A stretch of 38,740 bases of DNA from Sedimentisphaerales bacterium. Its GTDB lineage: Bacteria; Planctomycetota; Phycisphaerae; Sedimentisphaerales; Anaerobacaceae. The first letter of the stretch is position 1, and each line of letters opens with the position of its first letter. The stretch covers positions 1 to 38,740 of the forward strand of contig JAFGEF010000162.1 in assembly GCA_016931715.1 (NCBI GenBank), read 5' to 3'. Of the stretch, positions 30,383-38,740 are shown one piece after another. The notes below the pieces were generated by a model. The model was not told the origin of the DNA. It made no database searches and saw nothing but the letters and a program-made list of their open reading frames with translations. The translations under genes and the position numbers were made by a program.

Positions 30383-32899
30383 TTATCTCGGATCGGGAAC
30401 AGGCTGCAAAGCTAACAATCTGACTTTATCGACAGGCATTGTCACCCTGCTTCTATCGAGAATAGCTATTGCTCTTTTCTGGGGGCCATCAAGTCCTATG
30501 CGTACGAGAATGTACGCAGTAAAAACGTCACTTCGCACTGTAATAAGATTGCTGATGCGTGAGAATATCACATCTCGCTCTTCAAAATCACTGACAGCGC
30601 CGTCCTGCGGCGTCAAGTCAGGCCAGCGATCCAAATCAGTATCTTTATGCGCATTAATCGTATAAAAGCCCATTTGAGGTACTTGCATCAAATCACCGAT
30701 GGTATCGAAAGCTCCGAACGAGTCTCTAAATGGAACTATGTCACGCGCAACAGATGATTGCATCCACGGCAATTGTGCCATTACGAACCATGGAGCAGTA
30801 TTGATATTGATGCGCCCTTTTATTCTTGTTTCAGTCTGAGACAATCCATATTCTGTCGGATCGATAACAGTCAGATACCGGAAAATATTCGAGAAAACAG
30901 GATTCTTCAAATCCAGTCGAATTTTATATTCGTCAGGCTCGACTGCAAGTTTCGCGCCTATCATATCATTCGCATCGACACTGGGACCTATAGTTAGAGT
31001 TCTTGCTATGTCACCGACAGAAATGAAAAAGTCGATTGAATTTGCGAGATTATAGTTCTTTCGTATGCCGACTGACGCATTATTGGCGCCCAATGTATTA
31101 CTCGAAGATTTTAATTCCTGATATACGATATTCCAGTTGGTATCACTTCTGCTGTAAAATTTGGAAACATTATTGGCATCGCTCCACTGTAACCAGGCAT
31201 CCTGAGTAACCTGTTTATCCAGAGGCAGCTTCGAATTCGCCACTTTCCTTACAAGACGAAGGTCATATCTTTTGCTGAGTTGATACGCTGGAGGCATAGC
31301 GCCCACTAATACATATTTAGCCAGTACGAGATTAGGGTCATGCCTGCCTGAGCCGGAGGACATCACACTGTTCAGGTTGAATTCTTTTGTTGCATTGCTG
31401 TTATTGGTTACCACAAACCTGCTCTGCGCTTTTAAGATATAACCCGTCATATCAACAGAATCTGCAACATTACTGTTTGCGTCACAAATCTCAATCTTGA
31501 AATCACGCAAAGGAATATCAACCTTAAAAGGATTATATATCTCGACCGCAAAATAGTTATTTTCAGGTTTGTCAGGAGCGGAATCGCTGATTTTAAATCC
31601 AATCTCGCTGATAAACGGCTGCACCTCGAAACCGTAATATGTTTTTGCATTGATTGTCAATGCAGTTACATCAGCATCTTTATCGCGCAGGTCAACAATA
31701 TTGACTGCTAACTGAGCGGCTAATCGTTCGACAAGCACTGTGTTAGGCTCCCTGTTCTGAATTGACATCTTAATTGCATTATAAAGCAATTGAGGCTCAG
31801 CAGTATTAATATTGACCATCTTGCCATTATTAAAAATCCAACCTGCAGGATTTATTATCCTGTCCATATTATAAGTCGAAGCTATATGCCTGTAGGAATA
31901 ATTCGGATCTGCACTGCCGTTATTAAGAGCTTTCAGGAACCACGCATCGAGGTCTGCCCCGCCGCTTGTTACAGGGGTGGATAAACTATTTCTTCTGAAC
32001 TGGTCGCTCCATGTTTCCAATCGTGTATCTATTCCGGTATTATTAAGCATGAATCTGTAGCGCATCTCCAGTTCATCAGACATATCGAAAGGAGTATATG
32101 GACCATTAGGTTCGCCATAATTCCAAACGACATTCCGCAGATAGGATTGCAAATCATAAGGATTAACTCCAACACCATTATTTGCTCTTTTATAAAGCAG
32201 GTTTAGTTCATCGTTTGATGTCGGAGGCGCTCCAGCCCGCCCGGCCAAAGCCATTATATTGATTTGCGTCTGTTTTTTGCCGTCAATATCGAACATAGCC
32301 GCGTTAGAATCATTCGGATTAAACTTAAAGCCTGTATTGACATTCAGCATTGCACCATTGTCAATGACTCTGACAGCCGCATAAATCGGCTTGCCGCTGC
32401 TGGAGCTTATCCCTGTAAGCAAATACCACCTCGAATCCGCAACACCATCGCCATCTGTATCCGCCGGAGGATTATTTGTATCGGTAATAGAAGCGTATTG
32501 AGATACAACTACAGCTCGAATATCTCTGTTTTTTCCTGCCAACTGCCCGCTAATGTCACTTATCTGATGCCAGTAATATTTGCCTGCCAGCTCGTAAGGC
32601 TCAAGACTGGCAAGCCATGCATTATTGACGTCGGGATAATCGTAATATTCCTGGTTCGGATCCACAATGCCCGGAACATCCAGGGCTAATTGCTGTGATA
32701 AATCCGCGACAACGGAATTAACCGCAAAATCCAGTTCTTTATTTTGTGAGATTGCAGAAGTACCCATCTGGTTGACACGAGCTGCCATAAGAAACAGCAC
32801 GCCGACAATAGCCAGCAGTGTGCTGAGAACGACCGCAAGAATAAGCGCCGAGCCGGTATTGCATTTGACTTCACAATTTTTTTTAGCCGTATATTTCAT
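30383..32899 (-). CDS. Very large GspK-like minor pseudopilin
   Basis: Protein of 838 residues, far longer than ordinary GspK (about 300-350). The start at 32899 lies 4 bases after the GspJ-like stop; an upstream TTG at 32923 overlaps that gene and is less likely. The N-terminus has one hydrophobic helix (SALILAVVLSTLLAIVGVLF) preceded by Gly and lacking Glu5, as is typical of GspK. DTDGDGVADSRW is an EF-hand-like calcium loop. GRININTAPWFVMAQLPWM and an earlier VNINTAEPQLLYNAI resemble the helix-hairpin-helix GspK motifs, apparently duplicated. It closes the pseudopilus operon. Probably the tip component that caps the pseudopilus with GspI and GspJ. Confidence 0.8.
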   Translation of the reverse strand: MKYTAKKNCEVKCNTGSALILAVVLSTLLAIVGVLFLMAARVNQMGTSAISQNKELDFAVNSVVADLSQQLALDVPGIVDPNQEYYDYPDVNNAWLASLEPYELAGKYYWHQISDISGQLAGKNRDIRAVVVSQYASITDTNNPPADTDGDGVADSRWYLLTGISSSSGKPIYAAVRVIDNGAMLNVNTGFKFNPNDSNAAMFDIDGKKQTQINIMALAGRAGAPPTSNDELNLLYKRANNGVGVNPYDLQSYLRNVVWNYGEPNGPYTPFDMSDELEMRYRFMLNNTGIDTRLETWSDQFRRNSLSTPVTSGGADLDAWFLKALNNGSADPNYSYRHIASTYNMDRIINPAGWIFNNGKMVNINTAEPQLLYNAIKMSIQNREPNTVLVERLAAQLAVNIVDLRDKDADVTALTINAKTYYGFEVQPFISEIGFKISDSAPDKPENNYFAVEIYNPFKVDIPLRDFKIEICDANSNVADSVDMTGYILKAQSRFVVTNNSNATKEFNLNSVMSSGSGRHDPNLVLAKYVLVGAMPPAYQLSKRYDLRLVRKVANSKLPLDKQVTQDAWLQWSDANNVSKFYSRSDTNWNIVYQELKSSSNTLGANNASVGIRKNYNLANSIDFFISVGDIARTLTIGPSVDANDMIGAKLAVEPDEYKIRLDLKNPVFSNIFRYLTVIDPTEYGLSQTETRIKGRININTAPWFVMAQLPWMQSSVARDIVPFRDSFGAFDTIGDLMQVPQMGFYTINAHKDTDLDRWPDLTPQDGAVSDFEERDVIFSRISNLITVRSDVFTAYILVRIGLDGPQKRAIAILDRSRVTMPVDKVRLLALQPVPDPR

Positions 32900-32903
32900 C
32901 AGG

Positions 32904-33992
32904 TCAGTTATCCAGATAAACAATGTGCGAAAAAGTTCTGCCTCCCTTTATAATTCCCCTCGAATCAAACAAAGTGAAAGTGAATTTTAATGCGCGTCCA
33001 AGTCCAGGTACCGAATTAAAATTATCGCGGGTAATTTGTTCCGACGGATAGTTTATATGGTTGATTGAAGATGCGCCTAAAGGCCATGGATATAATACAC
33101 CCGGTACGTTATTGGAATCATTATGATAAAAATGCGAATCCGATAGATTACCGTTGCCGTCCGGGTCAACTTCCGGCAGCCAGGTTTTTTGCGTATTGTC
33201 CCAGCCCTGAATCTTGAATTCGCCAACACCTTCACACAAGAGCATATGCATCGAATTGGGATCACCAGGATCGATTGATACTCCTCGTAAATTTTTATCA
33301 ACGGTACTGGTTCCGATGGAACCTCCGGTAACGATATCAACATCACAAATAACTGAAAGCATATCAACTTTGACGTTCACAGGCAGCTTTTTCCACTGCT
33401 CCAAAGAAATCTTGTCATACTGCAATAAATTATTCCATTGAAACCATTGCTCGGCAGAAAAACTGCCCGGGTCTTGATAGGGAAGCTCTTTGTCATCTGT
33501 TAATACGTGCTGAGTCCTTGCGAGAATTCGTTTTGGTTTATCCAGTACTTCAGGCCCTGTTGTGCCGTCTTTTGCAATCATATAACAGATTCTGGCTATA
33601 TTGCCGCGAATTACATTTTCGCTCGGAGGCCCGCCGCCCCAAACATACCGCTGATAAGCCTGAAAGTCTCCTTCTGCAAAAAACATTATTCGATCAAATC
33701 TCTCGTATCCGTCAAGGTCATTGTCAGGGTATTCCTTATTTTGCAGAGGTACGGCTTTCCATACAACGAAAATTTCCCCGTCCTTGTTAAGTCCCTGGAA
33801 ATCGGAATTCAACTGACTTGTAATGGCACGAAATTTCTGCATAATTTCAGCATTTGCCATGGCGGTTCGCTGGGAGTCAATACTGACCTTAAAAATTTCA
33901 CCGGCAAAAGAAATAACAATAACCAAAATCCCAAGAGCTACTATAAGCTCAATCAGTGTAAAGGCTTTATTATTTCGCTGTTTATTTTCCAT
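32904..33992 (-). CDS. GspJ-like minor pseudopilin
   Basis: Protein of 362 residues with a prepilin N-terminus NNKA|FTLIELIVALGILVIV; the residue before the cut is Ala rather than Gly, and Glu5 is present. The following MQKFRAITSQLNSDFQGL and the long extracellular part match GspJ-type subunits, which are larger than other minor pseudopilins. Its place between the GspI-like and GspK-like genes supports the call. The upstream ribosome-binding site is poor. There are 28 bases to the preceding gene. Confidence 0.78.
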   Translation of the reverse strand: MENKQRNNKAFTLIELIVALGILVIVISFAGEIFKVSIDSQRTAMANAEIMQKFRAITSQLNSDFQGLNKDGEIFVVWKAVPLQNKEYPDNDLDGYERFDRIMFFAEGDFQAYQRYVWGGGPPSENVIRGNIARICYMIAKDGTTGPEVLDKPKRILARTQHVLTDDKELPYQDPGSFSAEQWFQWNNLLQYDKISLEQWKKLPVNVKVDMLSVICDVDIVTGGSIGTSTVDKNLRGVSIDPGDPNSMHMLLCEGVGEFKIQGWDNTQKTWLPEVDPDGNGNLSDSHFYHNDSNNVPGVLYPWPLGASSINHINYPSEQITRDNFNSVPGLGRALKFTFTLFDSRGIIKGGRTFSHIVYLDN

Positions 33993-34020
33993 ACAAACTT
34001 ACAGATTATTTTTCGCTTAT

Positions 34021-34743
34021 TTAAAACCTGATTTCTTTTTGATATACCGCTATACAGGGACTTTTACCACCTCCGGCAGGAGGAATAACCCAAACCGAAT
34101 CTGTTACTGCTTCCTGCCATGCCCTGTCAAGAATTATAATATTTTGAGTTGCAGCATCGCGCTCCACAACACGATAAATCCTGCCGGTCTGATTCGCAGC
34201 TATTTTGGAGCCTGAATTTATAAATGATTGCTGAAAAGCCTGATTTATTGTAAGCTTATTTTCATTTCCCGCCCCTGCTGCGATTGAAACAGGAACCTGT
34301 GCGGGAGCAGGTATTCCTGAATCGCTGCCGATTTTTCTGCTGATAAAAACAGTCACTTGCACAATACGATTCGCGCTGCCTGAATAAGCGGGCCTGCACA
34401 AGGCAGACCAGTAGTATTGCTTATCTGCATTGCTTTTCGTAGAAGGGTAAGCAAACTCTTCCGGGGGAATTGAATTTGTATCTGTAAACTTAACCTGCCT
34501 GTTTACTGCAAACAAAGACGATGCCGGATTAAGACCATAAAGCTGTATTTTCGCGAATGCCTCATCGGCAGCTACCGCAGCTATGGTTCGCTCAGTTGCG
34601 ACAGTAGATAAATGAACAGCTACGAGAAAAGTGCCGCCGATAAAGCTCATACCGATAGCCAGTGTGCCGACCGCCAGCATTACTTCAGTCAAAGAAAATC
34701 CTTTTTGTCTGTGTATTAAACTCATAACTTTATTGCTGTTCAT
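34021..34743 (-). CDS. GspI/PilV-like minor pseudopilin
   Basis: Protein of 240 residues with the prepilin motif QKG|FSLTEVMLAVGTLAIGM (Gly at -1, Glu5). The next segment TVATERTIAAVAADEAFAKI has the helical pattern common in GspI/PilV. The start overlaps the stop of the GspH-like gene by 4 bases (ATGA), so translation is coupled. It is longer than typical GspI (about 120-130), with an extra C-terminal domain ending near VWVIPPAGGGKS. Confidence 0.75.
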   Translation of the reverse strand: MNSNKVMSLIHRQKGFSLTEVMLAVGTLAIGMSFIGGTFLVAVHLSTVATERTIAAVAADEAFAKIQLYGLNPASSLFAVNRQVKFTDTNSIPPEEFAYPSTKSNADKQYYWSALCRPAYSGSANRIVQVTVFISRKIGSDSGIPAPAQVPVSIAAGAGNENKLTINQAFQQSFINSGSKIAANQTGRIYRVVERDAATQNIIILDRAWQEAVTDSVWVIPPAGGGKSPCIAVYQKEIRF

Positions 34744-35555
34744 TTGTTACTGTTAACTATTGTTCCTGTATATTGATTGATAAAAACAGGTTCGAGGCTG
34801 TTGAGATAATCGAGCCTTTGATCTGTATCATTTAACTTATCAAAGTAAGATTTTTCGTAAATATAAAATTTGTCTCTGCTGAATTCTGCCCCCAGTCCCC
34901 CGCCGGGAAAAAGAGTTTCAGCTTCTGTCCAATCATCATCCTGAAGAAACATGCCAACATTGTAATTGAGGATGTTTTTAGGTGAATTAAAAATATCGTC
35001 AATCGAAATTTTTCCCGAAACTGAATTATCAGGTTTAAAAATACCATCCCTGTTTCTGACGCGAACACCGTGTATCACCATTTTTCCGGCTGGTGAAAAA
35101 ATAATCGAAAAACATGAAGTATCTCTCATCCCGTTCTGTATATCAACCACTGTTAACTTCGCATCTTTAAGGCTTTCAGGATTTGAAGTCCATCTGCGCA
35201 TCATATCTATAACTCTGAAATCGTCGGGCAATTTTATCGGCTTCTGGCCTTCAAGCGCACGAAAACCATCACTGAGTTTCGTTTTTTCAGGGTCATGTAT
35301 GATAAAAATCATATATTGATTATCATGTAAATCCAACTGGAAGCGCACTCCCGCATAGCGTTGTTCTTTTGCCGCAACAGCACGCGCACTGGATAACGCC
35401 GCATCTATTAAAGAGTTGATTCCGCTTCCGGTTTCAAATGATTTCTGAAGCGAACGAATTGCCGGCAGACCAAGCGCTGCAAGAAGTCCCACTATGGCAA
35501 CAACAACAACCATTTCAGTAAGTGAAAAACCAAATTTTTTGCAGCTCGTTCTCAT
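34740..35555 (-). CDS. GspH-like minor pseudopilin
   Basis: Protein of 271 residues with prepilin motif KFG|FSLTEMVVVVAIVGLLAAL (Glu5). SLIDAALSSARAVAAKEQRY resembles the GspH/FimT region in which a helix is followed by the first strand (YAGVRFQLDLHDNQYMIFI). The C-terminal part is longer than usual. It is 36 bases after the preceding GspG-like gene and overlaps the next gene by 4 bases. Confidence 0.76.
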   Translation of the reverse strand: MRTSCKKFGFSLTEMVVVVAIVGLLAALGLPAIRSLQKSFETGSGINSLIDAALSSARAVAAKEQRYAGVRFQLDLHDNQYMIFIIHDPEKTKLSDGFRALEGQKPIKLPDDFRVIDMMRRWTSNPESLKDAKLTVVDIQNGMRDTSCFSIIFSPAGKMVIHGVRVRNRDGIFKPDNSVSGKISIDDIFNSPKNILNYNVGMFLQDDDWTEAETLFPGGGLGAEFSRDKFYIYEKSYFDKLNDTDQRLDYLNSLEPVFINQYTGTIVNSNK

Positions 35556-35591
35556 TTTTTTTTATTTGTCCAGTCGAATTTAATATTCAGA

Positions 35592-36056
35592 TTATTTGTT
35601 CTGAATATCATCGACAGTCCCAAAAACTTTATCCGGCCCGGCGGAAATTAACTTCGGATAGGTATAACCCGGAATATACCTGTACTCCAGCAGCGTTCCC
35701 CAGGGGTCATAAATCTGCAGCATATCAGTCGCCCCGGGATTCTTCTGTATTAACTTTTCACTAATACCTTCCAGATACTCATTAGTACCCGGCGTCGAGC
35801 GAAGCTGACCATACAGTGCAGCAGAACTCGTTAGGTAAGGGGACTTATTCGGATCAGGAAAACCTTTCCAATATTCAAAATATTCCCCTAACGCACTGTC
35901 AAGCAGTGCGAATGTGCTCTCAAGCTTTTTTTCATTGCTCTGATTATCAATATGAGACACGATGCGAATAGTAATCCCCGCCAAAATGGCAATTATTGCT
36001 ATTGTTACCAGCATCTCTATAAGTGATAGGCCGTGCTTGTTTGTATATGTTTTCAT
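35592..36056 (-). CDS. GspG-like pseudopilin, short form
   Basis: Protein of 154 residues from the start at 36056 (MKTYTNKHG|LSLIEMLVTIAI). An upstream in-frame start at 36140 overlaps the preceding gene and adds residues ahead of the prepilin leader, so it is rejected. The size is close to a major pseudopilin. The C-terminus LISAGPDKVFGTVDDIQNK matches the GspG calcium-binding end (SxGxDxxxGTxDDI), with Pro-Asp-Lys in the loop. It lies 37 bases after the preceding paralogue. Confidence 0.85.
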   Translation of the reverse strand: MKTYTNKHGLSLIEMLVTIAIIAILAGITIRIVSHIDNQSNEKKLESTFALLDSALGEYFEYWKGFPDPNKSPYLTSSAALYGQLRSTPGTNEYLEGISEKLIQKNPGATDMLQIYDPWGTLLEYRYIPGYTYPKLISAGPDKVFGTVDDIQNK

Positions 36057-36093
36057 AGCTTCAGCCTGCCTTACCATGTATGGATATGAGCAC

Positions 36094-36954
36094 TTAGTTC
36101 CCAAAATTCCGAATATCATCGGCAGTACCGTAAACGCCATCCAATCCTGCTGAAATTAATATATAAGAATCAGGCCTGTACGGCTTGGATATAGCTTCTA
36201 TTTTCGGATCACGAATATAGTTATAAAAATATTCATAATTATTAGCAGTTATACTCAGCGGCTGTTCCCTCTTGGCCTCCTGCTCTTTTATATACACAAG
36301 CGGATCATTATCCAGTACATTATAGATGTCACGTATCAGATTTTGGGAAGTGTTCGCTTTGTAATACAGAACCGGCGAACCTGCATTTACAGCTCTGCCG
36401 TCAGAAAGTATAACCTGTTTATAATTAAAAACGTCACAAAGTACATATGTATTCGAAGCCAATGGCGAAGGATTTGGAAACAATCCTGTTCTGTCACCGG
36501 AGACATATCCTAATTTAAACACATTGGCAGTTTCGGTATCCAGATACGGACTTTTTCTCTCTTTCAACGTATCAAATACACCGTCATTATCGATATCGCG
36601 TACTTTTTGAGGGTCATAAGTGCTGCTGCCGCCACTGCCGTCATAACCATCAGCCCGCCATGAGGTTTTTGGATGAAAACCCAATAAATCCCATCCGAGA
36701 AGCGATTCAGCAAGCTTCTGCGCACCGCTATAGTTACCACCTAACGGGCAATTAGACGGCGGGTAATCACCATAATCATTCTTAAAGGTTATAAGCGCCA
36801 AATTAATAGCGCTGAACTGGGCTTTCTGTTTGGTCTCTTTTGCGTGATTCTTCACCGCTGTCATAGCAGGAAGAAGTACGCCAACCAATATAGCGATTAT
36901 CCCCAAGACAACCAGCATCTCTACAAGCGTGAGTCCTGTTTTTTTACGTTTCAC
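36094..36954 (-). CDS. GspG-like pseudopilin, long form A
   Basis: Protein of 286 residues starting at GTG (36954), which is preceded by AAAGGGAACGACT at good spacing. Prepilin motif KKTG|LTLVEMLVVLGIIAILVG. The segment AVKNHAKETKQKAQFSAINL is the standard helix, followed by FKNDYGDYPPSN. The end YILISAGLDGVYGTADDIRN is a clear GspG-type calcium loop. The middle, about 120 residues longer than in GspG, holds DIDNDGVFDTLKER, another Ca-loop-like stretch. It is paralogous to the preceding gene. Confidence 0.85.
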   Translation of the reverse strand: MKRKKTGLTLVEMLVVLGIIAILVGVLLPAMTAVKNHAKETKQKAQFSAINLALITFKNDYGDYPPSNCPLGGNYSGAQKLAESLLGWDLLGFHPKTSWRADGYDGSGGSSTYDPQKVRDIDNDGVFDTLKERKSPYLDTETANVFKLGYVSGDRTGLFPNPSPLASNTYVLCDVFNYKQVILSDGRAVNAGSPVLYYKANTSQNLIRDIYNVLDNDPLVYIKEQEAKREQPLSITANNYEYFYNYIRDPKIEAISKPYRPDSYILISAGLDGVYGTADDIRNFGN

Positions 36955-36976
36955 AGTCGTTCCCTTTTGTATTTAT

Positions 36977-36993
36977 GTTGCTTTTTAAGCAAC
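36977..36993. other. Hairpin between two GspG-like genes
   Basis: GTTGCTT pairs perfectly with AAGCAAC around a 3-base loop, in the 69-base gap after the first GspG-like gene. No T-run follows in the direction of transcription. It may stabilise the upstream message and so set the ratio of the first pseudopilin to the rest. Confidence 0.5.
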
Positions 36994-37023
36994 AATTCTG
37001 CCAATAAAAGCTAAGCTGCCGGC

Positions 37024-37893
37024 TTATAGTTCTCTATACTTAAAATTAAAGTTGCATATATCATCAGATGTACCGTACTCACCGTCATTACCCGCGGATA
37101 TTAATATAAAAGTATCTTTATTAAAGGGTCTGCGCGTAGTAGTAACCTTATCATTCAAAGTATTTTCATAAAATCTTGCGCCTTCTGCTAAATTACCTTC
37201 TTTAGCTAATCTATGGTGTACTGTACTTTGAGGATCCCAGGGCTTACCAAGCAGCAGCAATTCCTGATTATCTCTGTAGTCATAAATAGAATTGTCCGGA
37301 TTACTTACAATATGCAGTGTTTTGGCAGGACGAGCCTTATAATAAAGAATAGGCATCCCCATTCTCAGACCTGAATTCCTATTAACTACCTGGCCAAATT
37401 CATCGCATAATAAGACACTATCAGCAGTAAAATTCCCCAATTGAGGATAAATATCATCCATTCTATAAGCGTTTGCATTTTCGAGGTCCAGATATGTTTT
37501 TCTCGCACTTAGATCACTGGTTGGATTATATAAAAAGTTGCCTTGATAATCCTTTCCGCTGCTGTTCAATACAGAATCAGGATGATAACCTAATAAATCT
37601 CTTCCCACCATAGCCTCTGCCAGCTTCATTGCACCGCAATAGTCTTTATCGTCAGAATCAGAATCCGTGGGACTTGAATCAGGATAAGTTTCAAACTGAC
37701 CATTAAAAAATTCTAAAGCGACGCCTATCGCGTGAAACTGTGCTTTCTGTTTCACTTCTTTGGCATACTTTTTAACCTGGTTCAAAGCCGGCACAAGCAG
37801 TCCTATGAGTATGACGATAATACTCATAACTGTGAGCAGTTCGACTATAGTAAATGCCGCTTTTTTATCGGATTGTTTAATTTTTGAATTCAT
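37024..37893 (-). CDS. GspG-like pseudopilin, long form B
   Basis: Protein of 289 residues; TAGGAGTAAAAAAG gives the best ribosome-binding site of the operon, fitting a high-level subunit. Prepilin motif KKAA|FTIVELLTVMSIIVIL, with Ala before the cut and Glu5 kept. The helix VKKYAKEVKQKAQFHAIGVA and FFNGQFETYPDSSP parallel the next gene. The end FILISAGNDGEYGTSDDICN is the GspG-type calcium loop. It directly follows gspF by 55 bases. A three-base-pair-loop hairpin after it (36977-36993) may help keep its mRNA abundant. Confidence 0.85.
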   Translation of the reverse strand: MNSKIKQSDKKAAFTIVELLTVMSIIVILIGLLVPALNQVKKYAKEVKQKAQFHAIGVALEFFNGQFETYPDSSPTDSDSDDKDYCGAMKLAEAMVGRDLLGYHPDSVLNSSGKDYQGNFLYNPTSDLSARKTYLDLENANAYRMDDIYPQLGNFTADSVLLCDEFGQVVNRNSGLRMGMPILYYKARPAKTLHIVSNPDNSIYDYRDNQELLLLGKPWDPQSTVHHRLAKEGNLAEGARFYENTLNDKVTTTRRPFNKDTFILISAGNDGEYGTSDDICNFNFKYREL

Positions 37894-37948
37894 CTTTTTT
37901 ACTCCTAAATTTCATTGTTTTGAAAAACTCTTTTTATAGTTTATATTT

Positions 37949-38740
37949 TTAACCACCGGTACTGCTTAAACTTGTAATAATTGAAATCATCGGTGTGAAA
38001 ATCGCCAAAACGATAACCATAACAATACTTCCAAGCCCGACAACCATGATAGGCTCGAGCATGGACATCAATGAACCGACAAGCACATCGACCTGCTCGT
38101 CAAAATTATCAGCAATCTTCAGAAGCATTTTGTCCAAATCGCCCGTTTCCTCACCTACGGCAATCATATTGCTTACAAGCAAGTCTATTGTTCTTGACTG
38201 CCTTAGCGGGCCTGCAAATGTATCGCCCTGCCTGATGGAATTGTGAACTGCACCGAGCAGGTTGGAAAAAACCTCGTTTCCTGCCGTTTCACGGGTAACG
38301 TTGATAGCATCAAGAATAGGCACACCGGCGCCGATAAGCGTGCCGAGCGTTCTCGTCCATCGTGTAACTGAAGATTTATTTGTGAGCTGGCCTAATACCG
38401 GGATTCTTAATTTTATAGTATCAAGCACTAACCGACCCTTGCGAAACCTCCTGATAAACTTCAGGATCATTGTTATAATAATGGGAGTTCCAATTATAAG
38501 CATCCACCCGCCAAGCGGCACACCTTTTATCAGAATAGGATGACCGGGAATAATGGGACCTTTTGCTATCCAATTGCTGATAGCCATAACTGTAAGTGTA
38601 ATTGTCGGCAACTTACCACCTTCGGTCATTTCAGAAAGAGTATTTGCAAACTGAGGTACAACGAAAAGCATCAAACCCATAATGATGAGAACTGCCGCTA
38701 TGAGAACTACGATAGGATAAATCATAGCGCCTTTAACACG
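37949..38740 (-). CDS. gspF: Type II secretion inner-membrane protein GspF/PilC (5' end off the window)
   Basis: C-terminal 263 residues of a GspF/PilC-family platform protein. The frame is open to the right edge (RVKGAMIYPIVVL continues the family sequence), so the true start lies outside. Three membrane helices are visible (IYPIVVLIAAVLIIMGLMLF; GGWMLIIGTPIIITMIL; VVGLGSIVMVIVLAIFTPMI). The second GspF domain shows RIPVLGQLTNKSSVTRWTRT and the signature MIAVGEETGDLDKMLLKIAD. It anchors assembly of the pseudopilus with the GspE ATPase, whose gene is probably further right. First visible gene of the operon. Confidence 0.93.
   Translation of the reverse strand, partial: RVKGAMIYPIVVLIAAVLIIMGLMLFVVPQFANTLSEMTEGGKLPTITLTVMAISNWIAKGPIIPGHPILIKGVPLGGWMLIIGTPIIITMILKFIRRFRKGRLVLDTIKLRIPVLGQLTNKSSVTRWTRTLGTLIGAGVPILDAINVTRETAGNEVFSNLLGAVHNSIRQGDTFAGPLRQSRTIDLLVSNMIAVGEETGDLDKMLLKIADNFDEQVDVLVGSLMSMLEPIMVVGLGSIVMVIVLAIFTPMISIITSLSSTGG

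Noticed and set aside
32264..32689. 141-codon plus-strand frame opposite the GspK-like gene
   Set aside because: Antisense to a conserved gene and rich in Ile, Arg and Cys as expected of a shadow frame.
33507..34031. 174-codon plus-strand frame opposite the GspJ-like gene
   Set aside because: It is antisense to a well-supported pseudopilin gene and its translation shows no family or signal features.
1..38740. CRISPR arrays, tRNA or rRNA genes, insertion sequences, prophage genes
   Set aside because: I looked for regularly spaced repeats, transposase or integrase motifs and tRNA-like cloverleaf ends and saw none that I could support.

Overview
This is an AT-leaning bacterial chromosome segment. 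The gene content points to Planctomycetota, probably a Phycisphaerae/Sedimentisphaerales-type organism: many pseudopilins (two with an H-X9-DG-like C-terminus), a signal peptidase I with a zinc-ribbon insert, planctomycete-like DUF4139 proteins, an ECF sigma factor with a large sensor-bearing anti-sigma factor, and several interspersed short-repeat families. The lineage is inferred from gene style; the window has no rRNA or other marker gene.

Layout. (1) Positions 1-12674, minus strand, are one tight operon read right to left: ECF sigma factor, a zinc-finger anti-sigma factor with one membrane helix and a DUF4139 sensor domain, a secreted DUF4139 protein carrying a LamG domain, two secreted thioredoxin-fold proteins that have lost the CxxC site, two exported serpins with different reactive loops, a diverged DUF4139-like protein, and a further DUF4139 protein cut by the left edge. 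A good ECF-type promoter lies just upstream of the sigma gene, so the unit probably regulates itself. (2) 12675-13364 is a long divergent intergenic region with inverted repeats, a promoter-like site and a possible mini-ORF. (3) 13365-18637, plus strand: a very acidic, Tyr/Trp-rich secreted protein, two tandem pseudopilin-like proteins, a small exported protein and a large secreted protein of unknown function. (4) 18720-22254: signal peptidase I (minus), then HU, a cold-shock protein and an HNH endonuclease (plus). (5) 22315-29343, minus strand: a giant CsgG-like/TPR/propeller-like protein, an SPFH-GYF protein, a zinc-ribbon protein and a DUF2752 membrane protein. (6) 29498-30319, plus: inositol monophosphatase family. 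(7) 30383-38740, minus: a type II secretion/pseudopilus operon (GspF, three GspG-like, GspH-, GspI-, GspJ- and GspK-like), cut by the right edge.

How it fits together. Most products are exported or act on export: signal peptidase, pseudopilus, and many secreted proteins of unknown function. The most notable unit is the sigma/anti-sigma-DUF4139/serpin operon. The anti-sigma sensor domain is nearly a copy of the secreted protein made by the next gene, and the operon also makes two protease inhibitors. This suggests an envelope-stress or surface-sensing circuit in which proteolysis of the anti-sigma factor could be fed back on by secreted serpins. That model is inference; only the gene order, domains and motifs are seen directly.
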